A program made the position numbers and the translations under genes. This document shows, piece by piece, positions 11,390 through 22,590 of a stretch of DNA of 64,000 nt (the stretch's first letter is position 1; each line of letters starts with the position of its first letter). The notes below the pieces were generated by a model that ran no database searches, was not told where the DNA came from, and saw only the letters and a list, made by a program, of their open reading frames with translations. Location: positions 100,045 to 164,044 of the forward strand of contig SADC01001093.1 in NCBI GenBank assembly GCA_004194705.1, in the 5' to 3' direction. The DNA is from Ditylenchus dipsaci (Eukaryota > Nematoda > Chromadorea > Rhabditida > Anguinidae).

Positions 11390-11698
11390 TGGATCACAAT
11401 GCAGACAGAGAGACAGAAACTCGTCACTGATGGAAACATTTTGAAAGGCGGGTACCAGTGAAATTCAAACGAGAGTTAAAACGTCGCATTCAAGTAAAAG
11501 TCAAGAAAAAACAATGCTTCCGATCGAAATCGAACCGACGACCGACTTTCACAGTCGCATTAACCCGTAAAATGTTTTTTTGTTACTTATCACAAAGGGT
11601 GCTCAACAAATTTGCATTTCGAAAATAATCTGTTTTGAATTTACCTGGTATCCTCCTTTCAAAATATAATCCCGTCGGCGGTGAGCACACACCTTTAA
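11390..11698. mobile_element. fold-back element carrying a tRNA-like insert
   Basis: The arms GGAAACATTTTGAAAGGCGG / CCTCCTTTCAAAATATAATC and TTCAAACGAGAGTTAAAACG mirror those of 31740-32070 and the short copy at 41074-41182 (GGGGCATGCCCGTCGCC ends). Between the arms lies a tRNA-like sequence on the minus strand at about 11518-11578. Two of the three family copies in this window share this insert. Confidence 0.65.
11518..11578 (-). ncRNA. tRNA-like insert inside a fold-back element
   Basis: On the minus strand it contains GTCGTCGGTTCGATTTCGAT, a good B box with T loop, preceded by a degenerate A-box region (GGGTTAATGCGACTGTG). The same insert in better condition is at 31897-31965. It is unlikely to be a working tRNA. 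Confidence 0.4.
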
Positions 11699-11766
11699 GC
11701 AATAATTACTCAAAAGAAGAAAAAAGATCAAGCCTTACCTTCGTATATCTGGGTATACCCTGACTG

Positions 11767-12006
11767 CCGTATTCACTCTAATAAACAGGCATCCCCGTTT
11801 ATTTTTCAACCCTCAAATAGTTGGAAAAAATGTGGGTCGACTTTGAGATGTTTGTGTGCTCAACAGAAATATGAAAAGTAAAATCAGGGAGCTCTTGGTA
11901 ACTAAGAAAGCGCAATAAACAGATTTGCAAAAAATTCTGAGCTGAGATATAGGTTCTTGAGGATGCCTGTTTATTAGAGGGTGCCCTTTTATCATAGTGA
12001 ATACGG
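11767..12006. mobile_element. MITE of the CCGTATT..TCTAATA family
   Basis: The ends are CCGTATTCACTCTAATAAAC and the inverse ending GTGAATACGG. The interior arms AACAGGCATCC and GGATGCCTGTT pair. Same family as 7113-7345, with a TA flank on the right. Confidence 0.7.
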
Positions 12007-13198
12007 TATATTATTCGTACAAAAGTTGTTTAAGCCAAGTAATATTCTTGGAATAAAAGAATATGATTTGGCTTTAGAAACTTTCGGACTAATATTGTAG
12101 AGTTAATTAATATTTCTTTTCCAAATTTCTATTTATTTTAGTGCTTTTTGAAAACCCATAAATAGACTTTCTCTTTGTTCAATTAGATACAGAAGTCAAA
12201 GAATAAATACTTTTCCCACACTTAAGTATTTTCGCACTTTCATTCTTTACTTTTTGTGTTGCGATTTGAGATATTCACTATATTTCCATGTGAGAGCTAT
12301 TATTAACACCCACACTCACACCACGCCATCGTTCACATGCTTTAGTGCAATTCAATCAAATCCCTAATTAATAAATTACATGCACCTATTGACGCCTTTA
12401 ACCAAATTAGAACGCACGAAAACCTATGGAAAAGGCGAATTTGATAAGGTTATTTTTAAAAATTCGCATTTTGAAATATATTGCTGAATTCTAGGAAAAA
12501 AGCAACTTTTTTATTTTGCATGTGGATACTTTTAATACTTTCAAATTTTTCGTGGGTTATTTCATTAATACATTCAACCTGCGATAAACCGGCATCCCTG
12601 AGGACCGGCCTTGGGTTATTCGAGAATTAACTGTAGCATGTAATAGAATTTGCTGGCCTTTCAACACAAAAACAAAAGCTACTCGACTAAAAACAATTAT
12701 TTATGACTAATGATTAAAATGAACAATTTGACGATATGGCGAAAAATCGACCCTTAAAAATCTGAAAATTTTTTTATGAATAAAAATGCAAAAAAAAAAA
12801 TCAGCACGGCCGATAGGAAGTCAATTTTCAGAGAGCTATATCAATTAATGAAATATTAACAATTCAACGAAAACAAGAAGAAAATAGCTTAAATATTTTA
12901 TGCGAAATGTTACGTTCAATAATTTTTCCCATCATTCAAAAATCGATTAAACATAGCAAAGAGTGATTCAAATAAGGCGACCGGAAGCAACAAATAGAAG
13001 CATCTAAAAAACGAGCATAACCTTTTCTCAGTCAAAGAATTCTTGTAATAGCCTTTAAAAAGAAAAAAATATTATGAAACAAAATTATTTCTTGGGTAGG
13101 ATAGCCACTGTAACAAAAATCTTGGACCCGTGACGTAGCTTTAATTTCTCAACATTGTTTTTTAACTTTATGGTACAGAGTAAAATTTTTCGGCATTA
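12007..13198. other. AT-rich intergenic stretch
   Basis: No gene. A fragment near 12585-12640 (ATAACC..GAGAATTAACTGTA) looks like one decayed pogo-MITE end. Nothing else is supported. Confidence 0.5.
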
Positions 13199-13352
13199 CA
13201 GTCGACTCTCCCTATAACGTACCCCCTCTATAACGAACGATTTTTTTTAGTTTGGTTAAATTTGCCCTAAATAAGGCCTCTACAACGGACTACCTCTATA
13301 ACGAACACCTAAGACCGGTTCCCAGGGTGTTCGTTATGGAGGGAGTCGACTG
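13199..13352. mobile_element. pogo-type MITE (154 bp)
   Basis: Starts CAGTCGACTCTCCCTATAAC and ends GGGAGTCGACTG, with TA flanks. Next to the terminus are repeated TATAACGAAC words, the typical arrangement for Tigger/pogo subterminal sites. Confidence 0.85.
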
Positions 13353-13467
13353 TAATGTTTATTTTCTCTCTGTGTTGTCTTTTTATACATGCTAACTGTG
13401 ATAATACAGGGTGGCGCGACGTAAACTGGTGAATAACTTTTTGCCATGGCCTCTTTATTTTTAATAT

Positions 13468-14113
13468 TTTGTCAAAAGTTTTTTTTTATTTGAAAGAGTA
13501 ATGGATAAGAATACCAAATTTGTGAAGAAAAATTTACTTTAACACACCCAACATCAATAGATAAAAATAACAATGATTTCACTCACATCCCTCATTTTTA
13601 TCACTTTAACGAGTCAAAATTTAATTGAGTACTTAGCTCAATGAAAACCTCTTAGCACCATGTTGTAGCGCCGTTTAAGAGCTATAGAACCCATTAACAG
13701 ATTTTTTTGAAAATCTGGGTGCTGAGAAATGACCTTCTGGAAAATAAATTTCTTTGAAAAATAACCAAATCAAAGTTTTTCTATTTCTTCGGATTTTGGT
13801 CATTTTTCAAAGAAATGGATTTTTTCAGCAGGTCGTTTCTCGACACTCAGATTTTTAAAAGTTATTTTGTCATTCGAGTTTTGTAGCTGTTGAGCGGCGC
13901 TACAACAGGGTGCTAAGGGTTTTTTTATTGAACTAAATACTCAATAAAACTTTTGACTAGTTAATGTGATGAAAATGAGGAATGTGAGTGAAACCATTGT
14001 TATTTTTGTCTGTCGATGTTTGGGTGTGTTAAAAACTTTTTTTACAAATTTGGTATCAATTGTTTTCTGATGTATTCCTCTTTCAAATAAAAAGAAAACT
14101 TTTAACATAGTAT
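13468..14113. repeat. 650-bp fold-back element
   Basis: Left-arm words TTTTATTTGAAAGAGTAATG, CAACATCAATAGATAAAAATAA, TTTCACTCACAT and TGTTGTAGCGCCG recur inverted in the right arm up to 14113. The two halves are the same sequence in opposite orientation with moderate divergence. The minus-strand ORF at 13941-14252 lies in the right arm and is not a gene. Confidence 0.8.
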
Positions 14114-15204
14114 TAAAGTAGCACGTGACCCCGCCCCTCCCCCTGTCAGAATTTTTTAAACGGTGTAGGTAAAATGGCCAAAAATGGTCTGGTGACCTCG
14201 ATTTTCGGATGACCGGATTTCTGGCTATGCCTCTGGCTACGGCTCTGGCCACGCCGAATATTTAAAAAGCTTTGAATATTTGTTTCAAATGGAATGTCAA
14301 ATAGATACTTAGTTTCTGAAGAAAAAATCTAATGAACAATTTTTTATGGTTTATAATACCAAAAAATATTTGCAGCGCAAATTATTTTTTTCTAATGAAA
14401 GTTGGTGTAAAAGACAAACGAGTGAGACTTTTGTGCCAGCATCGGAAGCCAAGAAACATCTAAATTGTTGACTATTAAGAGCTTAACTAAAAAATTATAG
14501 CAAAAAAAGCAAGAATTTAAGTTTTCTAGTGGCAGCTTTCAACCGACGAAATTGCGTCCTCACGTGCTTTTAATATACAAAACTTTTTTGAAGAGAAAAT
14601 AAAGAAGTTCTCATGTCTACAATGGATTTTTGATTGAATCCAAATATAGCTGAGCGATAATCCAAAACACTTTAAAAATAATTGCCACACATCACATTTA
14701 AAAAATAAAAATTGCCACACAGGGGCATAATTGTATTTTTGATTTGATTTCATGAATTTTCATCACTTGTTAAATAGCTAAACTTCACCAAAAAAATTCT
14801 TTTCGCCTTTGTTGCAATAGCTAAAAGCAAGCGAAAAAAGTCTGTTAAATATCGCTGAATCGCCCTTCTTTTATCCTGCAATGATATATATAAAATTCTT
14901 CAGAATGTTTGCTTAAAATTGAATATGAAATAGATACTTAGTTCCTTGAATAAACTAGATAGTGTATAATAAAAAAGGCTTAAATGGTTAAACATCTAAA
15001 GTCAAAATAAAAAGACCTCACAAATTACTAAAAAAACAAATAAACTTCACTTAAACTTGAAAAGGTGACACGGGGGCGAGGGGTTATTTATGGTGTATCT
15101 TTTAGGCTTAGGCTTCGGTAGGCTAGTGCCCGTTAGGTCGTACTAAGGGGGTTATTTATGACCCTTATTGGAGGAGGGGGTTATTTATGTCCCACAGTCA
15201 ATTT
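14114..15204. other. repeat remnants and AT-rich sequence
   Basis: 14130-14245 carries a dispersed repeat (TCAGAATTTTTTAAACGGTG and GGTGACC words) also seen in the astacin intron near 42630-42760. 15060-15195 is a partial copy of the repeat at 11058-11268. No gene is supported. Confidence 0.5.
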
Positions 15205-15547
15205 TTGAACTTCTTTGCCAGACTGTTTTTATAGTCTGATTTTAAATATCGTGAGGATTTGGATTTTGCCGATCGTTTTTCAAAAACTAAAAAGTTTTGA
15301 TATTTAAAACCGAAACCTGTGTGTAAAGACACCCTGTTTTCAAAAAGGGATGTCGTTATATCCAGATTTTGGTTTTTAAATAGCAAATCTTTTTAATTTT
15401 CTTAAAACGATTGGTAAAATCGGAATCTACGCGATATTTGTAACCAGACTGTAAAAATAGAACTGGTGAAAAATTCAAACATCGTGGTAAAAGTGTCGCA
15501 CCCTAGGCGGGAACAAACTTTTGGGGAATATCGTTATATCCAGGTTC
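15205..15547. mobile_element. decayed pogo-type fold-back MITE
   Basis: Shares the interior of the 44608-45037 family (TATCGTGAGGATTTGG, GATCGTTTTTCAAAAACTAA, GTGTCGCACCCTAGGCGGGA). The centre reads GATGTCGTTATATCCAG, mirrored at the right end. The left terminus is lost. Confidence 0.6.
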
Positions 15548-16500
15548 AACTTTAAGAATTGATAAATAAAATTGCTGTTTCATTTGTTTCCAAAGTTTTT
15601 TTTAAGATAATCCATTTATATTCATTAACTATAAATCCTAAATTTTCATCAGCACCATAGCAAATTTTTCTTTGAAAAAAAATTGAACTTCCACCCACTG
15701 AGTATTAAATTTCAAGACAAAATTTGGACGGAATCCAAACATAATAAAGTGTTTATTTGCCCTTTTATAGCTTTAGTCCCACTTTCCTCAACAAACAATA
15801 CCATTGTTTTGAAATTTATATTTTTTTCCGACAAAAAACTTTAAAAGTATTTTACAGGAAATTAAGATATTATCTATTCAAAACACTTTTTAATTTTAAA
15901 GCAAGCGAAAAGAAAACAAAATAACAAAAAAAAGATATAAAATTTATTTTTTTAATATAAGCAATTTTAAAATTATAAAAAGCAGTTACATTTATTGAAA
16001 ACAATTACTAATCACTCACCGCTTTAGGCTAAAATATACTTTACGCGACTCGGCCGAAGTCTCCCAGAATGATGTTTTTTCGACGTAAAACAATTAAATT
16101 TGTACAAAAAACACGTTTTCAGGTGTGGGAAAGCACTTTTCAGATTTTTTTTTCACCAAAATTTGACTTTTTGCCTTGGTACCCCAAGCTATGCTAACCT
16201 CAAAGGGTGGAGTAGAGTTGGCTCAAAATCAATATTTGACTGGAAGCGGAACCAGAATTTTAGTTTTGTGAAAACCGGAACCGAAATTACATATTTTTCG
16301 CGACCGGAACGGGAATCCAAAAAAGGACCGGGATTCCGGTAAACCGGAACCGGAATTCCGGGACCACACTAGTACTCAGATACTCTAAAAAGATGGAATT
16401 AGGACATAGTTTTGCTGACTGGGGCATACTGCATAAAAACTCTGGTATGCATACATTTTTATTATGTCTATATAGTATTTGGCATGTGTCTGTGGGTCGC
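15548..16500. other. AT-rich sequence with repeat fragments
   Basis: 16150-16205 and 16376-16465 match the flank of the hairpin element at 56880-57020 (GACTTTTTGCCTTGGT, GATGGAATT..ACATAGTTTTG). They are separated by an insert rich in GGAACCGGAA words. No gene is supported. Confidence 0.45.
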
Positions 16501-16504
16501 CCTT

Positions 16505-17270
16505 TTTGTGTTAAAATCTCATTTTCTGCCGTTTTTCGCAAACTTATGCCAGAAATGTTTTCGGAAAACTTAAATACAACTACTCAGCTTACTATTGAGC
16601 ACAAACACGTATAATTCAAGTGGCTTCTAAAAATTGTTTCTTGCCCTCCATATTGGAGGTGGTGGATTTTGGCCTGGATTTAGGGGGGATTTTCGTGTTG
16701 ATGTCAAATTGATGTCATTTTTTGCGAATCTATGTCTGATATCTCACCGAAACACACAAGTGCAACGTCTTAGTTTTCTTTTATGGATAAACACGTAGGA
16801 TTGAAGCTGCTTTTAAAAAATATCTTGCCCTCCAAATTAGAGATAGTGAATTTTAACCTGGATTTAGGGGGATTTTTAGATTCAAGCCCACTTTTCAGCA
16901 AGTTTTAGCAAACTTATGTCACCCTTCATGGAACGCTTAAGTACCATCTTAGCTTTGTTTTAAGCTTAAACACGTATAATCGAAGCTTTTTCGAGAAAAA
17001 AACTCTTGCCTTTAAATTGGAGATGTAAATTTTAGACTGGTTTTTTAGTGAATGTTTCGATTGGAACCCAATTTTCGGCCGATTGTTGCAACCTCATGTC
17101 GGCCATCTCTCCAGAACCCTCATGTGCAACATCTCAGCTTTCTTTTAAGCGAAAATATGTATAATTGAACTTGCTTCAAATTTTTTTCTTGCCCTCCAAC
17201 TTGGAAATGGTGGATTTCAGGATAGATTTTAGGTGGATTTTTTGTTCGAGTCCAATTTCCGTTTGCAAGA
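16505..17270. repeat. tandem satellite, about four ~180-bp monomers
   Basis: The phrase TCTTGCCCTCCA..TTGGA.. GTGGATTTT..CTGGATTTAGG recurs at about 16645, 16830, 17010 and 17190, each followed by AACTTATGTC-like and AAACACGTATAAT-like words. The spacing is about 180 bp. Monomers differ by perhaps a quarter of positions. A single inverted monomer lies at about 54890-55110. Confidence 0.7.
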
Positions 17271-17272
17271 AG

Positions 17273-17640
17273 GTGTTTAGGGGTGCTAGTAGAGCGGGTA
17301 GGTGTTCCAGTAGAGTGGGTAGGTGTGTCAGTAGACTGAGTAGATGTGTCAAAGGCGTAGATGAAAGTGCCGGCAAGGTGAGTAGGTGGGCCAGGAGGGT
17401 GGTTTAGGGTGCCAGTAGGGTGAGTAGCGGTGTCAGGGAATTAAGTAGGAGTGCCGCGAGGGTGGATAGGTGTGTCCGGAGAGGGTTGGAGGGTGCAGGA
17501 GGGTGGGTATAGGGGTCAGGGAAGTAGGTAAAAGTGCCAGTAGAGTAGGTGGGGGTTCCAAGGGAGTAGCTTGGGATGCCAGGAGAGTGGGTGAATATGT
17601 TAAAAGAGTTGAACAAGTAAGGTAGGAGAGTTGTTGCATC
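17273..17640. repeat. GT-rich minisatellite
   Basis: Degenerate tandem units of about 22-24 bp of the type GTGGGTAGGTGTGCCAGTAGA run directly on from the satellite. ORFs on both strands here only mirror this repeat. Confidence 0.75.
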
Positions 17641-18344
17641 GCAGCATGGGGTACTTCAGACAACAAGGGGAGAATCTCAGACAAGAGGTAAGTCTGATCA
17701 ATTTGAGGGCACCCAACCATTAGGTAAGTGCCCTAACTACCTCACAAGTACCTCAACCACCGAGATTGTAGCCCAAGCAACTGAAGGGACCATCCCTTCT
17801 CGAGGGTATTTCAGCCTTCGAAAAACACTCCAGCTACGTAGAAGAAATTTCAACCGGATAAATGGTAACTGATTCACCCCGAAGGTAGCTTTTCGAATGT
17901 CTCCGTAGCAAAAATCTGTTTTCTTGGGTGTCATAACTATTGACATACTGAATTTTTAAGTAGGCGCCTGTAAGGCGCCAATCAACGTAGTTCTAAATAT
18001 TCTTGCGTATCCTTCCGTGTGAATTTTTAACTTTTTATAACTTTTAATATTATAACTTTTGATTTTTTTAACCATCCACGTGGATACCAACCTTCTTTAA
18101 TTTTAAGGTTGATATCCAACTGGATGGCATGCAAAATTAAGCAGAACAAAGTTAGAATTGCAATTTTACTCACGCGGACCCTAAAATCTGTGGTGGGTGC
18201 CACCAAGTAAGATGGATATCTACCTGGGTGGTCTAAAAACAATTTATAAACAAATTCATTACAAACAAATCTGCTTGGTTCAGTAATAACTTGAAACAGT
18301 CCACACAGGATGCCTAAATGTAGATGAATTGGGGTAATATTTAG
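17641..18344. other. intergenic stretch without a supported gene
   Basis: 17690-17830 has repeated CCTCAA..CACC words. Near 18063-18237 a GATATC/GGTGG-containing arm pair (TACCAACCTTCTTTAA, and TGGATATCTACC) suggests another decayed fold-back. No gene. Confidence 0.4.
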
Positions 18345-18740
18345 TTTCGCCCCCTAATTATTGGAAAATGCCCCCTAATTCTCTAAATAATGCCCCTAGT
18401 TTTAAATTGAAATTTTTTCTTTATTTCCACGTTTATTTTTCAATTTTTTAAACTACCAAGTAGCCCAAGGTCTCAGCTTTCTATCGAGCTATCAAACTCC
18501 AGTGAATGATTTGACAAACTTAGAAATTTAGGGGTTTGTAAAAATGTGAGAAAAACAAAAGTTACTTCATTCTAACCGCTAAATCTGTACATTTCTTAAT
18601 TATTCAATAGAGCTTAATAGCTCGATAGGAAGTCTACACGATAGTCAAAATTTTTTTGAAAAGTTAACGTAAAAATTAAGAAAAAAAATTTCAATTTCTG
18701 ATTAAGGGGCATTTTCAGCAAATGAGGGGCAAAATTAAAT
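18345..18740. repeat. nested fold-back element
   Basis: Outer arms: CGCCCCCTAATTATTGGAAA with TTAAATTGAAATTTTTTCTT, and the inverse near 18680-18740. Inner arms at 18460-18640: GTAGCCCAAGGTCTCAGCTT and CTCGATAGGAAGTCTACACG. The inner arms belong to a family with copies at 19835-20045, 35640-36005 and 37150-37390. Confidence 0.7.
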
Positions 18741-19834
18741 ACCACATGATGAATGCTATATAGATGAATTCACCGTCGCCCATATATTGCAGCACTCAAA
18801 AAGTTGGCCGAAAATCATAGTGCCGAGGTCTATGATGAATAAAAAAGATAGTGTATCAAGAGCAGATTTTTTCGGCCTACATGGTATGAATCCAAAAGTA
18901 TTACCACTTTCTGTTTAACAGTGTAAAAATGCTTTGTGCAAAATATTTATTACATCCAAAAAATAAACAATTAATGATTAAACTAATATTAACAAGTCAA
19001 ATAGAGCCCAGCCAAGAAATAGACCCTGACCAAGAAATAGCCACGTGAAATTCCCAATTGATTATATTTGTGTTGAAGTCACCAATAAATTTTTCTTCAG
19101 GAAGGGATTGAACTAAACATTTCCGTATCTGAAATTTTGACAAGCTGCATCTTGGGCATGCCGTCCATGATGAGCAGGGTTGTCACATCGACCTAGACCC
19201 CCAGAACGTTGCTGTTGTGCCGTAGCAGCTGAATGGTGAAGGCCCAGTGTACCTCCAGGATAGCCTGCAGCTACATTATGCACTACATTGGTGGGTGATC
19301 GGCCTGATAGTTGGTCTTCTGCATGTTGGAGCATCTGAGTTCGGTGATCCTGCTCAGTAATCAGGGGCACAACACCTGAAGAATGATGAGAAGTACCACT
19401 CGATGCACCACCCGACGTGTGATGGGAAGACGAAGCCACACTAGAGTAAGGCGAAAAGTGGCTACCCATATTGGGAGGAGGGTGCTGTCCATGAGAGGGG
19501 CTGTGTGGACTGCTTTGGCCTGCACTGGAGTCAGTTGAGAAGTGGCTCTGTAAGTTAGGAGGGTGTTGTCCGTGAGGGGGACCATGTGGACTGCTAGGAC
19601 CCGCACTGGAATCAGTTGAGAAGTGGCTTTGCAAGTTAGGAGAGGGCTGTCCGTGGGGAGGGCTATGTTGACTAGTTGTCTCATGAGTAGAAGAATGTGC
19701 TTAATTTGTCAAATTTTATAACTAGGCTGTAACTGAAATGCAGCTCTAAATTACTGAAACAAGCACTCAACTTAAATCCAGCACCGAATTTTCAAAATTA
19801 CATCTTCCACCTTATTTTGACTATGAGCATTTTC

Positions 19835-20045
19835 AATCAATGTGTAGCCAAGGATCTCAGCTTTTTAACAAGCTATTTCACTCTACTGAATGATTTCAAA
19901 AGCCGAAAGGTTTACAAATTTTAATTAAGAGAGTTTTTGATTAAGTTTTAGACAAGCAGGTTCGTAAATCTCTCAGTTTTTAAAATCATTTAGTAGAATT
20001 CAATAACTTGATAGAGAACTGAGTTCCTGGGATACACGTTAGTTT
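19835..20045. repeat. fold-back element in the copy A intron
   Basis: GTAGCCAAGGATCTCAGCTT on the left and the inverse (GAACTGAGTTCCTGGGATAC) on the right, with ACTCTACTGAATGATTT / AAATCATTTAGTAGA inside. It is absent at the matching place in copy B, so it inserted after the duplication. Confidence 0.7.
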
Positions 20046-20639
20046 TTTTTTATCAAGGTTGTGTTAAAAAGGGTAGAATATGCCATTTCGAAAATTAAGT
20101 GTTAAGTTTAGTAATCAAGTGCTTTTTTCAGTAATTTGCTGCTGTGTTTCAATTTGATCTTTTAAAAAAAGGTTGTTAGCTCAGCTATTTTGATACACAC
20201 AATCTAAACTCCATCTCATCTCAACTCCGCTTCTGCTGAAAAGTTACCAAATTCTTCTTTATTTGAAAATTTTCTAGTAATACCATAAATCATCCCTATC
20301 CCACCTCCTTAAATAACCTGGGTTGGTTATGGAGGCTGAGGTTTACGTGAGATTTTATGACTGGGATTAACCCCTAGAATATTTGACCTTGTAATACAGT
20401 CGAGTGCCGGCAACCCGACACCCCCTCGAGTTCGTTCCCACCTTGGGTCCGACACCTTTTTACCCCAATTTTTGAAAATTTTAAAAAATTATATTTTGAC
20501 AGACAGTGCCAAATGTCGTAAAATTCCGATTTTATCGTTTTAGAAAAATACTTAAATTTTGAGAATTAAAAACCGAAATTTCGATAACCCGATACCCTTT
20601 TTTAAAATAAGGTGTCGGATTATCAGAATTTCGGTTTTT

Positions 20640-20815
20640 GTCCCCGCCAATTCAAAAATTTTCGACTAATCATTGGACTTCTGTACGAATTTCTCAGCTT
20701 GGTTTCTAACAGAACGTTACGTGAAATTTAATTTTAGGTATAGTTGTGTTAGGAACCAAGTTGAAAAATCCCTACAGAAGTTCAATGATTATGAAATTTT
20801 TTGAATTGGCGGGGG
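20640..20815. repeat. fold-back element, CCCCGCCAATTCAAAAA family
   Basis: GTCCCCGCCAATTCAAAAAT and TTGAATTGGCGGGGGAC form the ends; TCATTGGACTTCTGTACG and AGAAGTTCAATGATTATG pair inside. Copies are at 33280-33460 and 52310-52500. Confidence 0.8.
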
Positions 20816-21399
20816 ACAACCGTTGTCGTAGACAACAATGGCTCTTTAAGTGTAAAAAAATTAGGTATTATTTAACACGGGAAGGACGGATTGTGATGTT
20901 GTGCGATCCTGACTCAGAATTTCACGCTGAACACAATGGTGCGGGTCTTTTTCGCTTCAATGACGGGTCAAGTAGGTGAAAAAGGGTCCGGAAGGTAACA
21001 AGCTGTTTGATGGTCAAAATCCAGCTGAATACCCATTGGTTTTCAATTGGTGCGGCATGATTGTCAAACTGGACCCATGCTTATAATGTACTTAAATGAC
21101 CGCCAGAAGTTCAGCTTTCTAATACCACTAAAGATATGCTGCTTTCATCAGTGAAGTATGGATAAATAACTACTTGTTTATTAGGGTAGGATTTTCAAAA
21201 TGTTCTAGTTTGACTTTCTACAAGCCATAAAGCCATAAAGCAAAAAAAAAACAACTAGAATCTGACGGTTATTTTGAAATGAAACCACAGCAATATTTTG
21301 TCATACAATTGTGATAAATTGAACAAAATTAATAAACAAGTTGCGAGACGAATTTCCCGTAACTTTTTTTCTGCTGGTAAAACCCTTAATTTTTTACTC

Positions 21400-21610
21400 C
21401 AGATTCGTGTTCAGCGTGGTCGATTTGCTTAAAGCTGCTTTAAAAATTTTGAAATTACTGTCAAATTTTGAATTGCGCTCACGACAATAAATATTCAAAT
21501 TCGAAAATCAAATATTTATTGTCTTGAGCGGGATTCAAAATTTGACAGTAATTTTAAAATTTTTAAAGCAGCTTATAAGCAAATCGACCACGCTAAACAC
21601 GAATACTAAC
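21400..21610. repeat. fold-back element, near-perfect arms
   Basis: GATTCGTGTTCAGCGTGGTC, then CGATTTGCTTAAAGCTGCTT, pair with AAGCAGCTTATAAGCAAATC and GACCACGCTAAACACGAAT. The centre is ATTCAAATTCGAAAATCAAA. A one-arm remnant is near 62375-62465. Confidence 0.8.
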
Positions 21611-22387
21611 TAAACGCGTAGGAACGAGCTCGAGGGAGTGTCGGTTTATCGGCACTCGACTGTACCTAATAACTTGAAATGAAAATTAACAAAAACTATA
21701 CGTGAAGGATTCTCTGCAAGCCATCGTTGGTGTAATTCATAATTTTTCGTATCGAGTCTTGGCTGCTAGTGTGGTTGAACTACGACGGGGAGGAGTAGGT
21801 GCAACCACGAAAAGTAACAAAGACAAAAATTGGATAATGGAAATAGAAGCTTTTGAAATACTCCACTTTTCAAAACCAGTAGGCAACATTTCGAAAACAG
21901 AATTTTATTGATAGAAAAAGGTTCAGAATGATTTTTCGAATATGGAATTGGTGATTTACTACTTCAAGACTGCTGTTTTTATATCCAAAATTTAATGAAA
22001 TAACTGCTGACTTTGTTTTCCCATAAGGTTGCCTTTTTGAATTTCCATATTTTTTTCTGTTATTCCGCACTATGTACCTGTGTTTCAGAATAAAATGCAC
22101 GACAGAGGTTTATGGAGTGCATTGACAGCCGAAATTTTGAACCTCTGCATTTGTTGAAGTGTGTATTGTGCTACTAAAACACAGCAAGCTAGCTAGGAAG
22201 TTGAAAATATGTTGACAATACAAAAATATGCTTTGTTTGTCCTACTTTGAAACATATGATTTTTTTCCAAACGAAAACAGGCAGTGAGCCTTGTGCTTCG
22301 AATTCATGTGGATTTTTTTGACAAAATACTTTTATTTATTTTCGTATTTAAAAATTCTACAGAAACCTGGTCACTTGAAAAGAGCCT

Positions 22388-22590
22388 ATGTTGCATTTTA
22401 TGATCAAGATTCTTGCTCGGAATCATGTCTAAGGTAAGTAACTCTCAAGCTCCCTGCGCCCCCTTTGGGGCTTAGAGTTGAGGGGGCTTAGAGTTAAGAA
22501 ACCTGGTGGGGGCTTGGAGTTGAGATGCGCACACACTCATACCTTAGACACTAATCACTCGAAAGTGAAAGATTCTTGGACCTTAAAAAA
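22388..22590. repeat. hairpin element, GC-core family (copy 1, decayed core)
   Basis: Contains TATGTTGCATTTTATGATCA, GGAATCATGTCTAAGGTAAG, a GC-rich centre and ACCTTAGACACTAATCACTC. Sister copies are at 24140-24345, 26092-26292, 26755-26955 and 57003-57205. Here the central hairpin has lost symmetry. Confidence 0.7.

Larger units (their letters stand above)
20397..21662. mobile_element. pogo-type element (1.27 kb) with nested fold-backs
   Basis: The termini CAGTCGAGTGCCGGCAACCC and GGTTTATCGGCACTCGACTG are TA-flanked, with the family's TTCGTTCC..GGGTCCGACAC block at the left. Two further fold-backs sit inside, at about 20640-20815 and 21400-21610. I see no transposase. It lies in the intron of the copy A gene. 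Confidence 0.8.
19113..21889 (-). pseudogene. His/Ser/Pro-rich secreted repeat protein, copy A (exon 1 broken)
   Basis: Two exons: exon 1 about 21702-21889 and exon 2 19113-19699, joined by a donor (GTATAG) and acceptor (AAATTAAG) conserved with copy B. Exon 1 starts with a hydrophobic signal or anchor segment (ISIIQFLSLLLFVVAP) and PPRRSST, then needs one extra base near 21768 and another in a T5 run at 21743-21747 to keep the frame of copy B. Exon 2 is fully open for 195 codons. It has tandem units of about 24 residues (SPHGP.HGQHPPNLQSHFST), a conserved block with LITEQDHRTQMLQHAEDQLS and the C-terminus CQNFRYGNV. The intron holds a 1.27-kb pogo-type element. A poly-A signal (AATAAA on the minus strand, near 18950) is shared with copy B. 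Function is unknown. It is either a decaying paralog or an intact gene with sequence errors; the preserved exon 2 keeps both options open. Confidence 0.65.
18857..22372. repeat. segmental duplication, copy A
   Basis: The sequence aligns with 30060-36790: shared 3' flank (TTTATTACATCC, AATAAACAATTAATGATT), shared gene with two exons, and shared 5' flank (CACTATGTACCTGTGTTT, GCTAGGAAGTTGAAAATATG). The arrangement is direct. Copy A is shorter because copy B's intron has gained more transposable elements. Confidence 0.85.

Noticed and set aside
17165..17720. Overlapping Ser/Thr/Leu/Pro-rich ORFs
   Set aside because: These are products of the GT-rich minisatellite; both strands are equally open.
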